A stretch of 64,000 nucleotides of DNA from Actinomycetes bacterium (GCA_023404495.1 JAEYBE010000011.1:13093-77092), one strand, 5' to 3'. Counted from the stretch's first letter, positions 1 to 8,373 are shown. Notes: a model not told the origin generated them from the sequence alone. Numbers and translations are program-made.

Positions 1-1155
1 GCATTCGTAGCGCGCGCCGAGGAGTTTCGCGGCTTGCAGAGTTGGCTGGCGGTCGGGGGCGCGCTGATGTTCGCCCTCCTGCCGCTCGTGCTCGCGTTGA
101 TTTGGCCTCGCACGCGTGAGGGCGTCGCGCTTTCGCGCTGGAGCGACCGCCGCAGCAGAGCGCTGCTCGGCCGAGGACGCATCCCGATGCACGCGGTGGC
201 GGCCTCCGGGGTCGCGCTGCTCGCCCTGACGGCGGCGTTCCCGTTCGAGCTGGCGATGTTCACGCGCGCGCAGAACGCCGGGCTGGCAGTGCAGAGCGCG
301 TCCGGCTGGGTCGGAGACTGGCTGCTGCAGACAGCACTGATCCTCGTTGCGGTCGCGCTGCTCGCGATGCTCTGCGGATGGTTGATCGGCCGTCTCCCGC
401 GCGCATGGTGGGCGGTCTTTGGTGGCTGCTTGATCGCGCTGGCGATGGTCTTCCAGCTGCTTGCGCCGGTTGTCATCGAACCGTTGTTTGCCGAGTTCAA
501 GCGTGTGCCTGACGGGCAGCTGAGCAAAGAGGTCAAGCAGGTGGCAAAGTCATCAGGCGTCGACGCTGGTGAGATCTACACCGTCGACGCCGCCCAGCGC
601 ACGACCGGCGCAAACGCGTATGTCACGGGCCTCGGGGCGACCAAGCGAGTGGTGATCTATGACACGCTCGTGCGCGACTTCAAGCCGGATGAGCGACGAG
701 CGGTCGTGGCGCACGAATTCGGTCACGCTCATTACCGCGACCTGCTGAGCGGGCTGGTGTGGTTCGGATTCGTGGCGATGTTTGCGCTGTTCGCCGTTGA
801 CCTTGCGGCCCGTCGACTTGCCGAGCGGCGTGACATCGAGTTCGCCTCGCCGGCGGGGACTGCGATGGTGCTCGCGGTGGCAATACTTGCGATCGCGATC
901 AGCCAGCCGGCCGCCAATGCCTGGTCGCGAGCGATCGAGGCGCGTGCCGACGCGTTTGCCCTGGCGGTGACCCAGAAGCCGGACGCGGCGATCGCACTCG
1001 AGCGCAGGTTGACGATTCAGAACATCGGGCGCCCGGAGCCGCCGGCGCTGCTGCAGTTCGTGTTCGGCACGCACCCGACTCCGATGCAGCGGATCGGGAT
1101 GGCAACAACCGTCAAGCGGGAGCTGGCGGCAGGGCGCGCCGAGCCGATTCCCTAG
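1..1155 (+). CDS. M48 family (Ste24-like) membrane metalloprotease, 5' end outside window
   Basis: The reading frame is open to base 1 (it reads A-F-V-A-R-A-E-E before the first possible start at 34), so the true start is upstream. The product is an integral membrane zinc protease of the CAAX protease 1/Ste24 type. Several hydrophobic segments fill the N-terminal half, and the HExxH motif (VAHEFGHAHYRD, about bases 706-741) supplies two zinc ligands and the catalytic Glu. Two further membrane segments flank a later EARADAFAL stretch that probably holds the third zinc ligand. The C-terminus (GTHPTPMQRI) is typical of M48 proteases. The substrate cannot be told. Confidence 0.9.
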   Translation, partial: AFVARAEEFRGLQSWLAVGGALMFALLPLVLALIWPRTREGVALSRWSDRRSRALLGRGRIPMHAVAASGVALLALTAAFPFELAMFTRAQNAGLAVQSASGWVGDWLLQTALILVAVALLAMLCGWLIGRLPRAWWAVFGGCLIALAMVFQLLAPVVIEPLFAEFKRVPDGQLSKEVKQVAKSSGVDAGEIYTVDAAQRTTGANAYVTGLGATKRVVIYDTLVRDFKPDERRAVVAHEFGHAHYRDLLSGLVWFGFVAMFALFAVDLAARRLAERRDIEFASPAGTAMVLAVAILAIAISQPAANAWSRAIEARADAFALAVTQKPDAAIALERRLTIQNIGRPEPPALLQFVFGTHPTPMQRIGMATTVKRELAAGRAEPIP

Positions 1156-1171
1156 TCGAGGGGGATTGAGG

Positions 1172-1498
1172 TCACTCTGGCGACTCGGGCTCGCCGTTGC
1201 CCGGCTCGTCGCCCTCGTACTCGGGGAGGTTGCGAATTCCCTCGCTGGTGGTCCACTTGGAGTAGTTGTCCTCCATCGCGTCGATCAGCTCGCGCATGAA
1301 GCGCGGCGAGAGGTTGACGCGGGTGACGACCACGCCGGGAATCTCCTCGGCGTCGACCTCGTGGTCAACACGGGCGAAGGTCACCGTGAATTCGTAGTCG
1401 GAGTGGCTGATGTTCGCGAAATTCGCGTAGACCCCGGCCATCTGCTCCGGCTGAAAATGGATGTTGATCCCGCGCTGTTCTGACTGGTCGTCGGACAT
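1172..1498 (-). CDS. DUF3467 family protein
   Basis: A 108-residue acidic soluble protein. The central stretch (YANFANISHSDYEFTVTF, then VVVTRVNLSPRFMRELIDAM) matches the DUF3467 family, small proteins of unknown role found widely in bacteria. I place the start at the ATG of MSDDQSEQRG because family similarity begins just after it; the longer open frame upstream runs back into argS on the other strand. It is transcribed divergently from argS with a 73-bp gap that must hold both promoters. Confidence 0.8.
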   Translation of the reverse strand: MSDDQSEQRGINIHFQPEQMAGVYANFANISHSDYEFTVTFARVDHEVDAEEIPGVVVTRVNLSPRFMRELIDAMEDNYSKWTTSEGIRNLPEYEGDEPGNGEPESPE

Positions 1499-1571
1499 CT
1501 CGTCGCTCCGTAAGGGTTGGCTCTGCGTGCCCGAAGGGTAGAGGCACGAACCTCTAGTATCGCGGCGGTCA

Positions 1572-3206
1572 GTGGACGGCGACGCATCAGACACCTCAAG
1601 ACGCGATCCGCTTGCGCATTTGCGCGCTGCGGTGGTCGGTTCGGCTGCCGCTGCCGCCGGCGCAGAATCCGCGCCCCCGGGAGTTGCGCTTGAGCGTCCG
1701 AAGAACCAGGCGCACGGCGATTTCGCCACCAACGCGGCGATGGTCTGCGCTCCGCTCGCAAAGGACAATCCGCGCAACGTCGCCGAGAAGATCGGCGATG
1801 CGCTCGCGGAAGTGCTGGGCGAAGACCTGGCGAGCGCCGACGTCGCCGGCCCCGGCTTCCTGAACCTGCGACTCGACGATCGCTGGTATCGCTCAGCGCT
1901 TGCGGCGCTGCTTGGCGAGGACGACTTTGGCGGCGGGGTGGCCCCGCGGCCGGAGAAGATCAACGTCGAGTTTCCCAGCGCCAACCCGACCGGGCCGATG
2001 CACATCGGCCACGGTCGAAACGCGGCGTACGGCGACGCGCTCTGCCGCGTACTCGAGTTTGCCGGCCACAGCGTCTCTCGCGAGTACTACTCGAATGACT
2101 TCGGCACGCAGGTCGAGCGATTCGGCAGTTCGCTGGCGGCGCGGGCGCGCGGGGGAGACGTGCCTGAAGACGGCTACCAGGGTGAATACGTCGACGAGAT
2201 CGCATCGTCAATCGAGGGCGCTGCCGACCTCCCGCCGGAGCAGCTTCAGGAACTCGGCGTCGCGAAGATGCTCGAGATGATCGGCGCGACGCTTGAGCGC
2301 ATGCGCGTGGCGATCGACGTCTGGTTCTCCGAGCGCACCCTGCACGAGGATCACCGATTCGAGGCGGCGGTGAAGGCCCTGCGTGACTCGGGCCACATCT
2401 ACGAGCACGACGACGCGCTCTGGCTGCGCACGAGCAATCTCGAGGACGACAAGGACCGAGTGCTGCGCAGAAGCAACGGCGACTACACCTACTTCGCGAC
2501 CGACATCGCCTATCACCAGGACAAGCGCGCGCGTGGATTTGACCGGCTGATCGACGTCTGGGGGGCAGATCACCACGGATACATCCCGCGCATGAAGGCC
2601 GCCTATGCCGCGCTCGGCGGGGACCCAGAGACATTCGAGCCGGTGATCATGCAGCTGGTCAATCTGACCGAGGGCGGCCAGCGCGTGCAGATGTCCAAGC
2701 GCAGCGGCGAGTTCGTGACAGTCGACGACCTGATCGACGACATCGGTGTTGACGCGCTGCGCTTCTTTCTGGTGCAGCGCTCGCACGAGACGACGATGGA
2801 CCTGGACCTCGCGCTCGCACGAGAGCAGAGCGACAAGAACCCGGTCTATTACGTGCAGTATGCCCACGCGCGGATCTGCTCAGTGCTCGAACGCGCAGAC
2901 GTCGGCGGGGATCTCGAGCTGCCGGCGAGCGGTCCCGAACTGCACGCTTCCGAGCGCTCCCTGATCCGCCGGTTGGTTGAGTTCCCCGACGAGATCTCAG
3001 AAACGGCCGCCCGCCGCGCGCCGCACCGGCTGACGATCTACAGCCGCGACCTGGCAGCCGAGTTCTCAGCCTTCTATCGCGACTGCAAGGTGGTGGGGGA
3101 ACCCGACGAGATTCTCCACTTCCGAGTAGCGCTCTGCGTCGCCACCCGTCGGGTCCTCGCCCGCTCACTCGATCTGCTGGGCGTCTCGGCCCCCGAGCGC
3201 ATGTGA
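1572..3206 (+). CDS. argS: arginyl-tRNA synthetase
   Basis: Class I aminoacyl-tRNA synthetase that charges tRNA-Arg. The N-terminal Arg-specific additional domain comes first, then the HIGH signature in PTGPMHIGHGRN, and the KMSKS-equivalent in RVQMSKRSGEFV. The C-terminal anticodon-binding domain (YVQYAHARICSVLER, then FYRDCKVVGE) is also typical. At 544 residues it is a normal length. The codon at 1572 reads as a start; no strong Shine-Dalgarno is obvious, so the start could be a few codons off. Confidence 0.96.
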   Translation: MDGDASDTSRRDPLAHLRAAVVGSAAAAAGAESAPPGVALERPKNQAHGDFATNAAMVCAPLAKDNPRNVAEKIGDALAEVLGEDLASADVAGPGFLNLRLDDRWYRSALAALLGEDDFGGGVAPRPEKINVEFPSANPTGPMHIGHGRNAAYGDALCRVLEFAGHSVSREYYSNDFGTQVERFGSSLAARARGGDVPEDGYQGEYVDEIASSIEGAADLPPEQLQELGVAKMLEMIGATLERMRVAIDVWFSERTLHEDHRFEAAVKALRDSGHIYEHDDALWLRTSNLEDDKDRVLRRSNGDYTYFATDIAYHQDKRARGFDRLIDVWGADHHGYIPRMKAAYAALGGDPETFEPVIMQLVNLTEGGQRVQMSKRSGEFVTVDDLIDDIGVDALRFFLVQRSHETTMDLDLALAREQSDKNPVYYVQYAHARICSVLERADVGGDLELPASGPELHASERSLIRRLVEFPDEISETAARRAPHRLTIYSRDLAAEFSAFYRDCKVVGEPDEILHFRVALCVATRRVLARSLDLLGVSAPERM

Positions 3207-3233
3207 CGAATCCCGGGTAGCGTCGCTCGTCGA

Positions 3234-3965
3234 TCAGTAGTTGAGTTCCAGGTCGCCGGTCAGGTCGGCGGCCCAGGCGTTCAGGCGGAAGAACTCATCG
3301 GTCAGGATCAGGATCCCGACTGCGATCAGGATCGCGGCCGATACGCCGAGCAGCAGTGGGTAGTGACGCTTGACCCAGCTCGATGTCGAAGCGAGCGCGC
3401 CGACCCCCAGGGCGGAGGCGATGAACGGCACCGCCAGCCCCATCGAATAGAAAAACAGCAGCACGGCACCCTCGGCGAGATTCTGTTGCGTGCTGGCGGC
3501 GGTCAGAATCGCGCCGAGCGTCGGGCCAAGGCATGGGGTCCAGGCGATCGCAAACGCGGCTCCGGCGATCAGCGGTCCGCCCATGCCCGCGCGGTGCGCC
3601 AACTGCTGCGAGCGCATCTCGAAGTTCAGCGCCGGCACGAAGATCGAGGCCGCCATGAAGACCCCGAGCCCGATGATCATCACCCCGCTGATCTTGCGCA
3701 GCAACTCGGTGTTGTCCGTCATCAACTGACCGATCCCGGTCGCAACCATCCCGCCGAGCATGAAGATCAGCGTGAACGCGGCGACGAAGATCAGCGCCGG
3801 GATAAGCATCTGCCGCGCCCCGTGATCTTCGATTCGCTCGGTCGCCGCAACCCCGGAAATCGTCGCCAGGTATCCGGGCACAAGCGGCAGCACGCAGGGC
3901 GTGAAGAAGGAGATCAGGCCGACGCCGAACGCGGCCAGAACTGTGGTGTCGACGCCGCCGTCCAT
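3234..3965 (-). CDS. ccdA: cytochrome c biogenesis protein CcdA
   Basis: A 243-residue polytopic membrane protein of the CcdA/DsbD-beta family, which carries electrons across the membrane to thiol-disulfide proteins used in haem attachment. The FFTPCVLPLVPGYL motif near the N-terminus and AWTPCLGPTLGAIL in the second half carry the paired cysteines that exchange disulfides. Five or six hydrophobic segments are visible. It is the last gene of a minus-strand operon after the TlpA-like and CcmH genes, 12 bp from ccmH. Confidence 0.92.
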   Translation of the reverse strand: MDGGVDTTVLAAFGVGLISFFTPCVLPLVPGYLATISGVAATERIEDHGARQMLIPALIFVAAFTLIFMLGGMVATGIGQLMTDNTELLRKISGVMIIGLGVFMAASIFVPALNFEMRSQQLAHRAGMGGPLIAGAAFAIAWTPCLGPTLGAILTAASTQQNLAEGAVLLFFYSMGLAVPFIASALGVGALASTSSWVKRHYPLLLGVSAAILIAVGILILTDEFFRLNAWAADLTGDLELNY

Positions 3966-3977
3966 CGCATCAATCGG

Positions 3978-4433
3978 TCAGAGATCGTACCGGCGGAGGT
4001 CTTCGTCGAGCGAGCTCTCGGACGACGCTTCACCGGCCGGCGCTTCGGAGCGCTTGGCCCGGCTCCAGCTGAGTGCGCCGAAGAAGATGGCGATCAGCAC
4101 CGCCAGCAGCGCGACGATCGGCACGACGTATGCAGTCAGATCGAAACCGCTCTTCTGCGGCACCGCCAACACCGCCGGGCCGTACTCGGCGACTAGTGCG
4201 TCCTTGATCTGATCCTTCGATTCGCACTTGTCTGCTCGCTCGCGAATGAACTCGCGCTGATCGTCAGACTGCGGTCCGCCGGCGTTGACCAGGGGGACGC
4301 CGCAGATAACGCACATCACCTCGTCCTGAATGTCGATCAGCGACGTCTTCGGGCAAGCGGCTTCGGCTGCCGGCGCGAAGGTGAGCGCCGCAAACAAGGC
4401 GATCACCGCCAAGGAGACAACGCGCACGCTCAC
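3978..4433 (-). CDS. ccmH: cytochrome c maturation protein CcmH/CycL
   Basis: A 151-residue protein with an N-terminal signal/membrane segment, a short extracytoplasmic domain and a second membrane segment near residues 110-130. The motif VMCVICGVPLVNAGG corresponds to the family's LRCxxC redox motif, which reduces apocytochrome c cysteines before haem ligation. The helical part (REFIRERADKCESKDQIKDALVAEYGPAVL) is also typical. Its ATG overlaps the stop of the upstream TlpA-like gene, so the two are translationally coupled. Confidence 0.9.
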   Translation of the reverse strand: MSVRVVSLAVIALFAALTFAPAAEAACPKTSLIDIQDEVMCVICGVPLVNAGGPQSDDQREFIRERADKCESKDQIKDALVAEYGPAVLAVPQKSGFDLTAYVVPIVALLAVLIAIFFGALSWSRAKRSEAPAGEASSESSLDEDLRRYDL

Positions 4434-4996
4434 TGCTGCGTCCCCGCTCTCTCAGCGAGCAGCTGCGGGATCACTTGCTCAAGCCACTCCTCGTCGACCT
4501 GCATCCGCTTGAGCGCCGCCACGTTGCCGTCGCGGTCGATCAGGAACGTCTCGGGCATCCGCTTGGTGCCGAAGTCCTTCGTGGCGTCGGCGCTGGAGTA
4601 GCGCAGACTCGGGTAGGTGAGGTGGTTCTCGACGATGAACTTGTTGGCGTCCTTGGAGAGGTCGTCAACGTCGGCGCCGAGCACGACCAAGCCTTCTTTG
4701 GCGTACTTGCGGTAGACGCGCTCGATCGCCGGCGCCTCCTCCTTGCACGGTTCGCACCAGCTGGCCCAGAAGTTGAGCAGGACGACCTTGCCCTTGTAAT
4801 CGGCAAGCGACGCGGTGCCTTCGTCGTTGAGGATCCGCACCTCACGCGTCGGCGCGGCGATGCGGTCGCCCGCGGCAAGGGCGTTGTCGTACTTGTTACC
4901 GCCCGCCTTGATCGCGACGCCGTAAACGAGCAGCGCAATCAGCGCGACAAGTCCGGCGAAGGCGACGTAAGTCCATGGTGATCGCTTGCTTTCCAT
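4430..4996 (-). CDS. TlpA/ResA/CcmG-type thiol-disulfide oxidoreductase
   Basis: A membrane-anchored thioredoxin-fold protein of 188 residues. One N-terminal membrane helix (WTYVAFAGLVALIALLVYG) is followed by an AhpC/TSA-type fold with the active-site motif NFWASWCEPCKEEAP. The cis-proline loop region reads KRMPETFLIDRDG. It probably passes electrons from CcdA to CcmH or to apocytochrome c. It is the first gene of the tlpA-ccmH-ccdA operon; the chromosomal neighbour at 5109 is divergent. Confidence 0.9.
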   Translation of the reverse strand: MESKRSPWTYVAFAGLVALIALLVYGVAIKAGGNKYDNALAAGDRIAAPTREVRILNDEGTASLADYKGKVVLLNFWASWCEPCKEEAPAIERVYRKYAKEGLVVLGADVDDLSKDANKFIVENHLTYPSLRYSSADATKDFGTKRMPETFLIDRDGNVAALKRMQVDEEWLEQVIPQLLAERAGTQQ

Positions 4997-5108
4997 GCGG
5001 CTGCTGAGGGTAGATGGGGACGCCTGGCCGATGGCTGGGTGCGCGGTGTCCTGAAGATCAGGCAGAATGGCGGCGAGTGACCCAATTCACCTTTTGGAGG
5101 GCTGTCAG

Positions 5109-5753
5109 TTGAGCGAGAAAACTTCAACCGGAAAGATCGTCGCCGCGGTCGGCGGCGTGCTTCTGATCGTCTCGCTGTTTCTCAAGTGGTCAGGGGTTGA
5201 TATCCCCGACAGCCTGAGCAATGCGGCAAACCAGGTCGGCTCGCAGCTCACTGGTCCGGCCCAGCAGGCCTTCAACAACGCGCAGGACGCCGCCCAGGAC
5301 GCCGCCAGCGCCAACGCCTTCGACATGTTTGGCTGGATTCCGATCCTTTACATCGTGATCGGCGTGCTGGCGATCATTCCGGCTGTGCTCGACATCTTCG
5401 ACCTTGAGATCGAATTGCCGTTCGACGCGAGTCTCGTGACGCTTGTCGGCGGCCTTGTCGTGCTGGGCGGGATGCTGCTTGTTCTCGACTCGCCGGGCAG
5501 CACGAAGATCGGCGGTTGGCTTGCGCTGCTTGCTTCGATTGCGATCACCGCTGGCGGCTTGATGCAGACGGGCGAGTCGGATGAGGGCGCCGGAGGCGCC
5601 GTGGCAGCAGCGCCGCCGGGCTACGCGGCGCCGGCCGCGCCGCAGCCTCCCGCTCAACCGCCGACGCAGGCACCGCCGGCCGCTGCACCGCCGATGTCTC
5701 CTCCGCCAGGTCCTGCGCCGCCGCAGCCGCCCGTGCAACCGCCAGGCGCATAG
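5109..5753 (+). CDS. membrane protein with proline-rich C-terminal tail
   Basis: I choose the TTG at 5109 because a good ribosome-binding site (TTTTGGAGG, 5090-5098) sits in front of it; the ATG at 5067 lacks one. The 214-residue product has about four transmembrane helices (VAAVGGVLLIVSLFLKW; ILYIVIGVLAIIPAVLDIF; VTLVGGLVVLGGMLLVL; LALLASIAITAGGLM) and ends in a tail of about 60 residues made almost only of Pro, Ala and Gln. The layout matches the next gene, so the two look like paralogues. No enzymatic motif is visible and the function is unknown. Confidence 0.75.
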   Translation: MSEKTSTGKIVAAVGGVLLIVSLFLKWSGVDIPDSLSNAANQVGSQLTGPAQQAFNNAQDAAQDAASANAFDMFGWIPILYIVIGVLAIIPAVLDIFDLEIELPFDASLVTLVGGLVVLGGMLLVLDSPGSTKIGGWLALLASIAITAGGLMQTGESDEGAGGAVAAAPPGYAAPAAPQPPAQPPTQAPPAAAPPMSPPPGPAPPQPPVQPPGA

Positions 5754-5814
5754 ATCCTGCGAGATCGGCTGCGCCGCGATAAAGCCGCGCGCCCGATCTG
5801 TCGATCCCCAATAA

Positions 5815-6561
5815 ATGCAATCGCCAGAGGCCAGTGGTTTCGCGCGATTCGGCGGCTTCTTGCTGCTCGTTTCGCTTGTATTGCCGTACTTCGCATTGTC
5901 GTTCGTCGGGCTTGGCGGGTTCAGCTTCCGGCTGAACACGGTCGACAAGGGCGCGCTGGTGCTCGTCGCCGCGTACGGATTGCTGGCGCTCGCGCAGGTG
6001 CGGTTCTCGACGCGCGAGACGATGGCGATGATCTATCTGATTGTCGGCGTGCTCTTCACCGGCGCGCTGATCTACAAGATCTGGATTTCGCCCCCCGGCT
6101 CTGCACCGATCGGCGACATTCCCGGCAACGCCGGCGATCTCACGGTCAACGGCCAGAAGCTCGACCTCGGGAACGTCTCCACCCAGGACGTCCTGAAGGC
6201 ATTTGGAGCCACGCTCAAGCCGACCTACGGCGCGTACGTGGCGATGCTCGGCAGCGCGTTCTTCACCGTCGGGGCGTTCCTGGAGTGGCGCAAGAGCGGC
6301 ACCGCAAGCTCGGGTGCCTACGGCGAGCAACTCCAGAACCTCCAGCAGCTGGCTCAGCCGCAGGGCGGACCTCTTCAGCAGCCCGCGGCGGCGCCGAGCT
6401 ACCAGCAGCAGTCGTATTCGCCGCAGCAAGCGCCTGCGAGCGCGGTTCCCGATCCGTTCGCGCCGCCCGCGGTCGTCTCCGCACATCCCCAGGCAGCCGT
6501 GGCGCAGCCCGCGCCAACAGATGCTCCCCAGGCGATTCCGCAGCGCCCGCCGGGCTGCTGA
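5815..6561 (+). CDS. membrane protein with Gln/Pro-rich C-terminal tail
   Basis: A 248-residue protein with the same layout as its upstream neighbour: about four hydrophobic helices (FLLLVSLVLPYFALSF; GALVLVAAYGLLALAQV; AMIYLIVGVLFTGALIYKI; AMLGSAFFTVGAFLEW), then a long Gln/Pro/Ala-rich tail (roughly residues 165-248). The start is the ATG at 5815. The gap of 61 bp to the previous gene suggests a shared transcript. The low-complexity tails may reach into the cytoplasm or cell wall as spacers; the function is unknown. Confidence 0.72.
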   Translation: MQSPEASGFARFGGFLLLVSLVLPYFALSFVGLGGFSFRLNTVDKGALVLVAAYGLLALAQVRFSTRETMAMIYLIVGVLFTGALIYKIWISPPGSAPIGDIPGNAGDLTVNGQKLDLGNVSTQDVLKAFGATLKPTYGAYVAMLGSAFFTVGAFLEWRKSGTASSGAYGEQLQNLQQLAQPQGGPLQQPAAAPSYQQQSYSPQQAPASAVPDPFAPPAVVSAHPQAAVAQPAPTDAPQAIPQRPPGC

Positions 6562-6564
6562 GAA

Positions 6565-6641
6565 GAGAAGCGGGCGACGGGGCTCGAACCCGCGACCTCA
6601 AGCTTGGGAAGCTTGCGCTCTACCAACTGAGCTACACCCGC
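6565..6641. repeat. 77-bp perfect direct repeat, left copy (contains tRNA-Gly)
   Basis: This stretch is identical over 77 bases to 9100-9176 and diverges at the first base outside on both sides. It covers the whole tRNA-Gly gene plus five bases past its 3' end. Together the two copies bound a 2.46-kb islet, as expected for attachment sites left by site-specific insertion at a tRNA gene. Confidence 0.9.
6570..6641 (-). tRNA. tRNA-Gly (anticodon CCC), copy 1
   Basis: Read on the minus strand this folds into a full cloverleaf. The acceptor stem is GCGGGTG pairing with CGCCCGC, the D arm contains AGCTCAGTTGGTAGAGC, the anticodon stem is CAAGC/GCTTG around the loop TTCCCAA (anticodon CCC), and the T arm is GCGGGTTCGAGCCCCGT. 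CCA is not encoded. It is identical to the copy at 9105-9176. Confidence 0.95.
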
Positions 6642-6690
6642 GTGGTTGCGCAGAATACCCGTCGAGGACGGGCCTCGCGGCGCCCGAAAG

Positions 6691-6707
6691 CTCAAGCTTG
6701 GGAAGCT
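6691..6707. repeat. third, partial copy of the tRNA-Gly anticodon arm (17 bp)
   Basis: The 17 bases CTCAAGCTTGGGAAGCT match 6597-6613 and 9132-9148, the anticodon stem-loop of the two tRNA-Gly genes. The surrounding bases do not match, so this is not a third tRNA. Anticodon-loop segments often serve as the crossover core of tyrosine integrases, so this may be an old attachment core inside the islet. Confidence 0.6.
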
Positions 6708-6866
6708 GGTCCGACCGTTTGGTGGGCTCGCGTGAGCGAGTTCCCGCCCTGCAAATCACCGTAATCAAGGGGCGGCGTGGGCGATAGTCGTTACTCGCCG
6801 TAGCCGGCACGGCTGTTTGCTGAGTGTTTGCACCGGGTCGACCAAGTGCAGCAATTTCAACAAACG

Positions 6867-6895
6867 TTGACAAAGCGCTCAAGGTGAGCAATACT
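6867..6895 (+). promoter_or_regulatory. sigma70-type promoter for the islet genes
   Basis: TTGACA (6867-6872) and AATACT (6890-6895) are separated by 17 bp, close to the bacterial housekeeping consensus. It points toward the islet genes and would give an untranslated leader of about 130 bases before the ATG at 7033. The rest of 6642-7032 holds the 17-bp tRNA fragment, this promoter and the operator below; I see no gene in it. Confidence 0.6.
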
Positions 6896-6909
6896 TTTGT
6901 CGAATCACA

Positions 6910-6928
6910 TTGTTACAGTGTGACACAA
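6910..6928. promoter_or_regulatory. imperfect palindrome just downstream of the islet promoter
   Basis: The 19-bp TTGTTACAGTGTGACACAA has the symmetric form TTGT-N2-CA-N3-TG-N2-ACAA. It starts about 15 bp after the -10 box, where a bound protein would block transcription. The first islet gene encodes a small protein that could be a ribbon-helix-helix regulator, so autorepression is a reasonable guess. Confidence 0.45.
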
Positions 6929-7032
6929 GCACGACAGTTACCGGAGCTGCATGTTCGGGAACAAGCCAACCATTACGCATCCATTCGTGCTGACATAGCC
7001 CGCGTGCAGGGCAAAGAAAGTGAGTTCGCATC

Positions 7033-7317
7033 ATGGCTAAGACCGTGACTACGCGCGTTTCGGAGCGCGTACACCAGGGGAGTAGGCAAGTGGGGCCCCT
7101 GCTCGGGATCCAGCCGTCCGAAGCTATCGACATGGCTTGGGACGAGTTCGTGAAGAACCACCGCGAAGAGTTCGCCGCGAATCTCGAGCACCTGGCGGAC
7201 GTAATCCGCAACGGCACCACCTCAGATCTAGGCGACTACCTCGGGGCGCACGATCGCGAGGAACGAGCCAAGGCCAATATTTCAAGGCTCCGCGAAAAAG
7301 CACCCAAACCTGGTTAG
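7033..7317 (+). CDS. small protein, possible ribbon-helix-helix regulator/antitoxin
   Basis: A 94-residue product. The N-terminal third (KTVTTRVSERVHQGSRQVGPLLGIQPSEAIDMAWDEFVKNH) resembles the strand-helix-helix layout of CopG/Arc proteins, with TTRVSERV as the DNA-contacting strand and the IQPSEAIDMAWDEF segment as the second helix. The C-terminal half is charged and helical (DREERAKANISRLREKAPK). It is the first gene after the islet promoter and palindrome. The family call rests on pattern only and may be wrong. Confidence 0.6.
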   Translation: MAKTVTTRVSERVHQGSRQVGPLLGIQPSEAIDMAWDEFVKNHREEFAANLEHLADVIRNGTTSDLGDYLGAHDREERAKANISRLREKAPKPG

Positions 7318-7347
7318 GCAAATAATGCAAACTGTAAGCTGCGACCA

Positions 7348-8091
7348 ATGTCATGGGGACGGCTTGCAGGTAGCGAAATCGGAGGCTCCCATTTCTGCGA
7401 AACATGGGAACTGAGGATCACCAAGCGGTGCTTGGTCGATGACTTGGGCTTGCCCGAAGACGCAACATTTGCTGCCGCAAAGCGTCTAGGAATTGTTAGG
7501 GCGTTCGTGAAGCAGCGGTGCGCAAATCCGGTGGGGGGATCCTGGCTGGGTCCGACTCCACGAGGCGGCAACGTTGGCTACGCGTGGTTGCGCCACGGCA
7601 ACCGGGAACGGGCGATAACCGTCTACGACGAGCGTGAGGGGGTTGTCTGGATGACCGCGTACAGCCCCGAGCACACTTCGGGGAGTGTCGATCCCGCCCA
7701 AGTCCATTTTCACGAGCTTTGGAATCAGGGAGAGCTCCTGCCAGCTGATGTGGATGAAGTGCAGCGACTCAAGGAGCGCGACGATGCTCGCGCGGAGTTG
7801 CTCGTCGTGCAGGGCCGCTACATGATGGATCGTGCGCGCGAAACGGGAGCGGAGTACCGCGACCACCTTCCCGGCGATATCAACGCGGCGGTGGTGGTGG
7901 AATATGAGCCCGGGATCGAAGCGGTGACGTTTGCGTTCACAATCACGAACAGGTACACGCAGAACCGCGAGATCCAAGTTCTCCTGGCGGGCCTCTACCC
8001 AGAGGACAAATGGGAGCTCGTGTCGCGAATGCCCTCGGGACGTCGACTCGGAGACAATGAAATCGGATGGCAACACCACCATGAACGATGA
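7348..8091 (+). CDS. hypothetical islet protein (247 aa)
   Basis: I do not recognise this protein. It is soluble, has no signal peptide or membrane segment, and has a charged helical middle (DVDEVQRLKERDDARAELLVVQGRYMMDRARE) between two probably beta-rich parts. The start at 7348 is the first ATG; no ribosome-binding site precedes it, so a leaderless message or a later start is possible. The end overlaps the next gene by 11 bases, which argues for one operon with 8081 and 8374. Confidence 0.65.
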   Translation: MSWGRLAGSEIGGSHFCETWELRITKRCLVDDLGLPEDATFAAAKRLGIVRAFVKQRCANPVGGSWLGPTPRGGNVGYAWLRHGNRERAITVYDEREGVVWMTAYSPEHTSGSVDPAQVHFHELWNQGELLPADVDEVQRLKERDDARAELLVVQGRYMMDRARETGAEYRDHLPGDINAAVVVEYEPGIEAVTFAFTITNRYTQNREIQVLLAGLYPEDKWELVSRMPSGRRLGDNEIGWQHHHER

Positions 8092-8365
8092 GCCGACACC
8101 AGAGCGTCATGTCGCGTTGGCACGGCTTCTTCTCCAAATCCGGTGGGCTTTGGATGACCACAACGTCAGTTGCCCGCTGCCAGCAGCGGCGGTAATCCTC
8201 CACCCGGATCAGTCGGAGATCCTCTTTGCGGAGTCTATTTTTGGGCTCCCTGTCGAGACGAACCCCGAAGCGGCACCTGGGACCGTTCGTTTCGGGTGCG
8301 ACGGGTCCGCGTGGAAGATCGACGAGGAAATCGCAGCCAGCGGGATCCTCGACGAGGACGGGTAA
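8081..8365 (+). CDS. hypothetical islet protein (94 aa)
   Basis: The start is the ATG at 8081 (MNDEPTPERHVALARLLL), inside the end of the previous gene. The 94-residue product is acidic with a helical N-terminus (HVALARLLLQIRWALDDH) and a beta-rich remainder. There is no family match I can name. The tight packing with its neighbours suggests it works with them. Confidence 0.6.
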   Translation: MNDEPTPERHVALARLLLQIRWALDDHNVSCPLPAAAVILHPDQSEILFAESIFGLPVETNPEAAPGTVRFGCDGSAWKIDEEIAASGILDEDG

Positions 8366-8373
8366 GACCCGCA

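Noticed and set aside
1499..2005. Upstream extension of the DUF3467 frame
   Set aside because: It lies antisense to argS and adds low-complexity Ser/Ala sequence before the conserved start.
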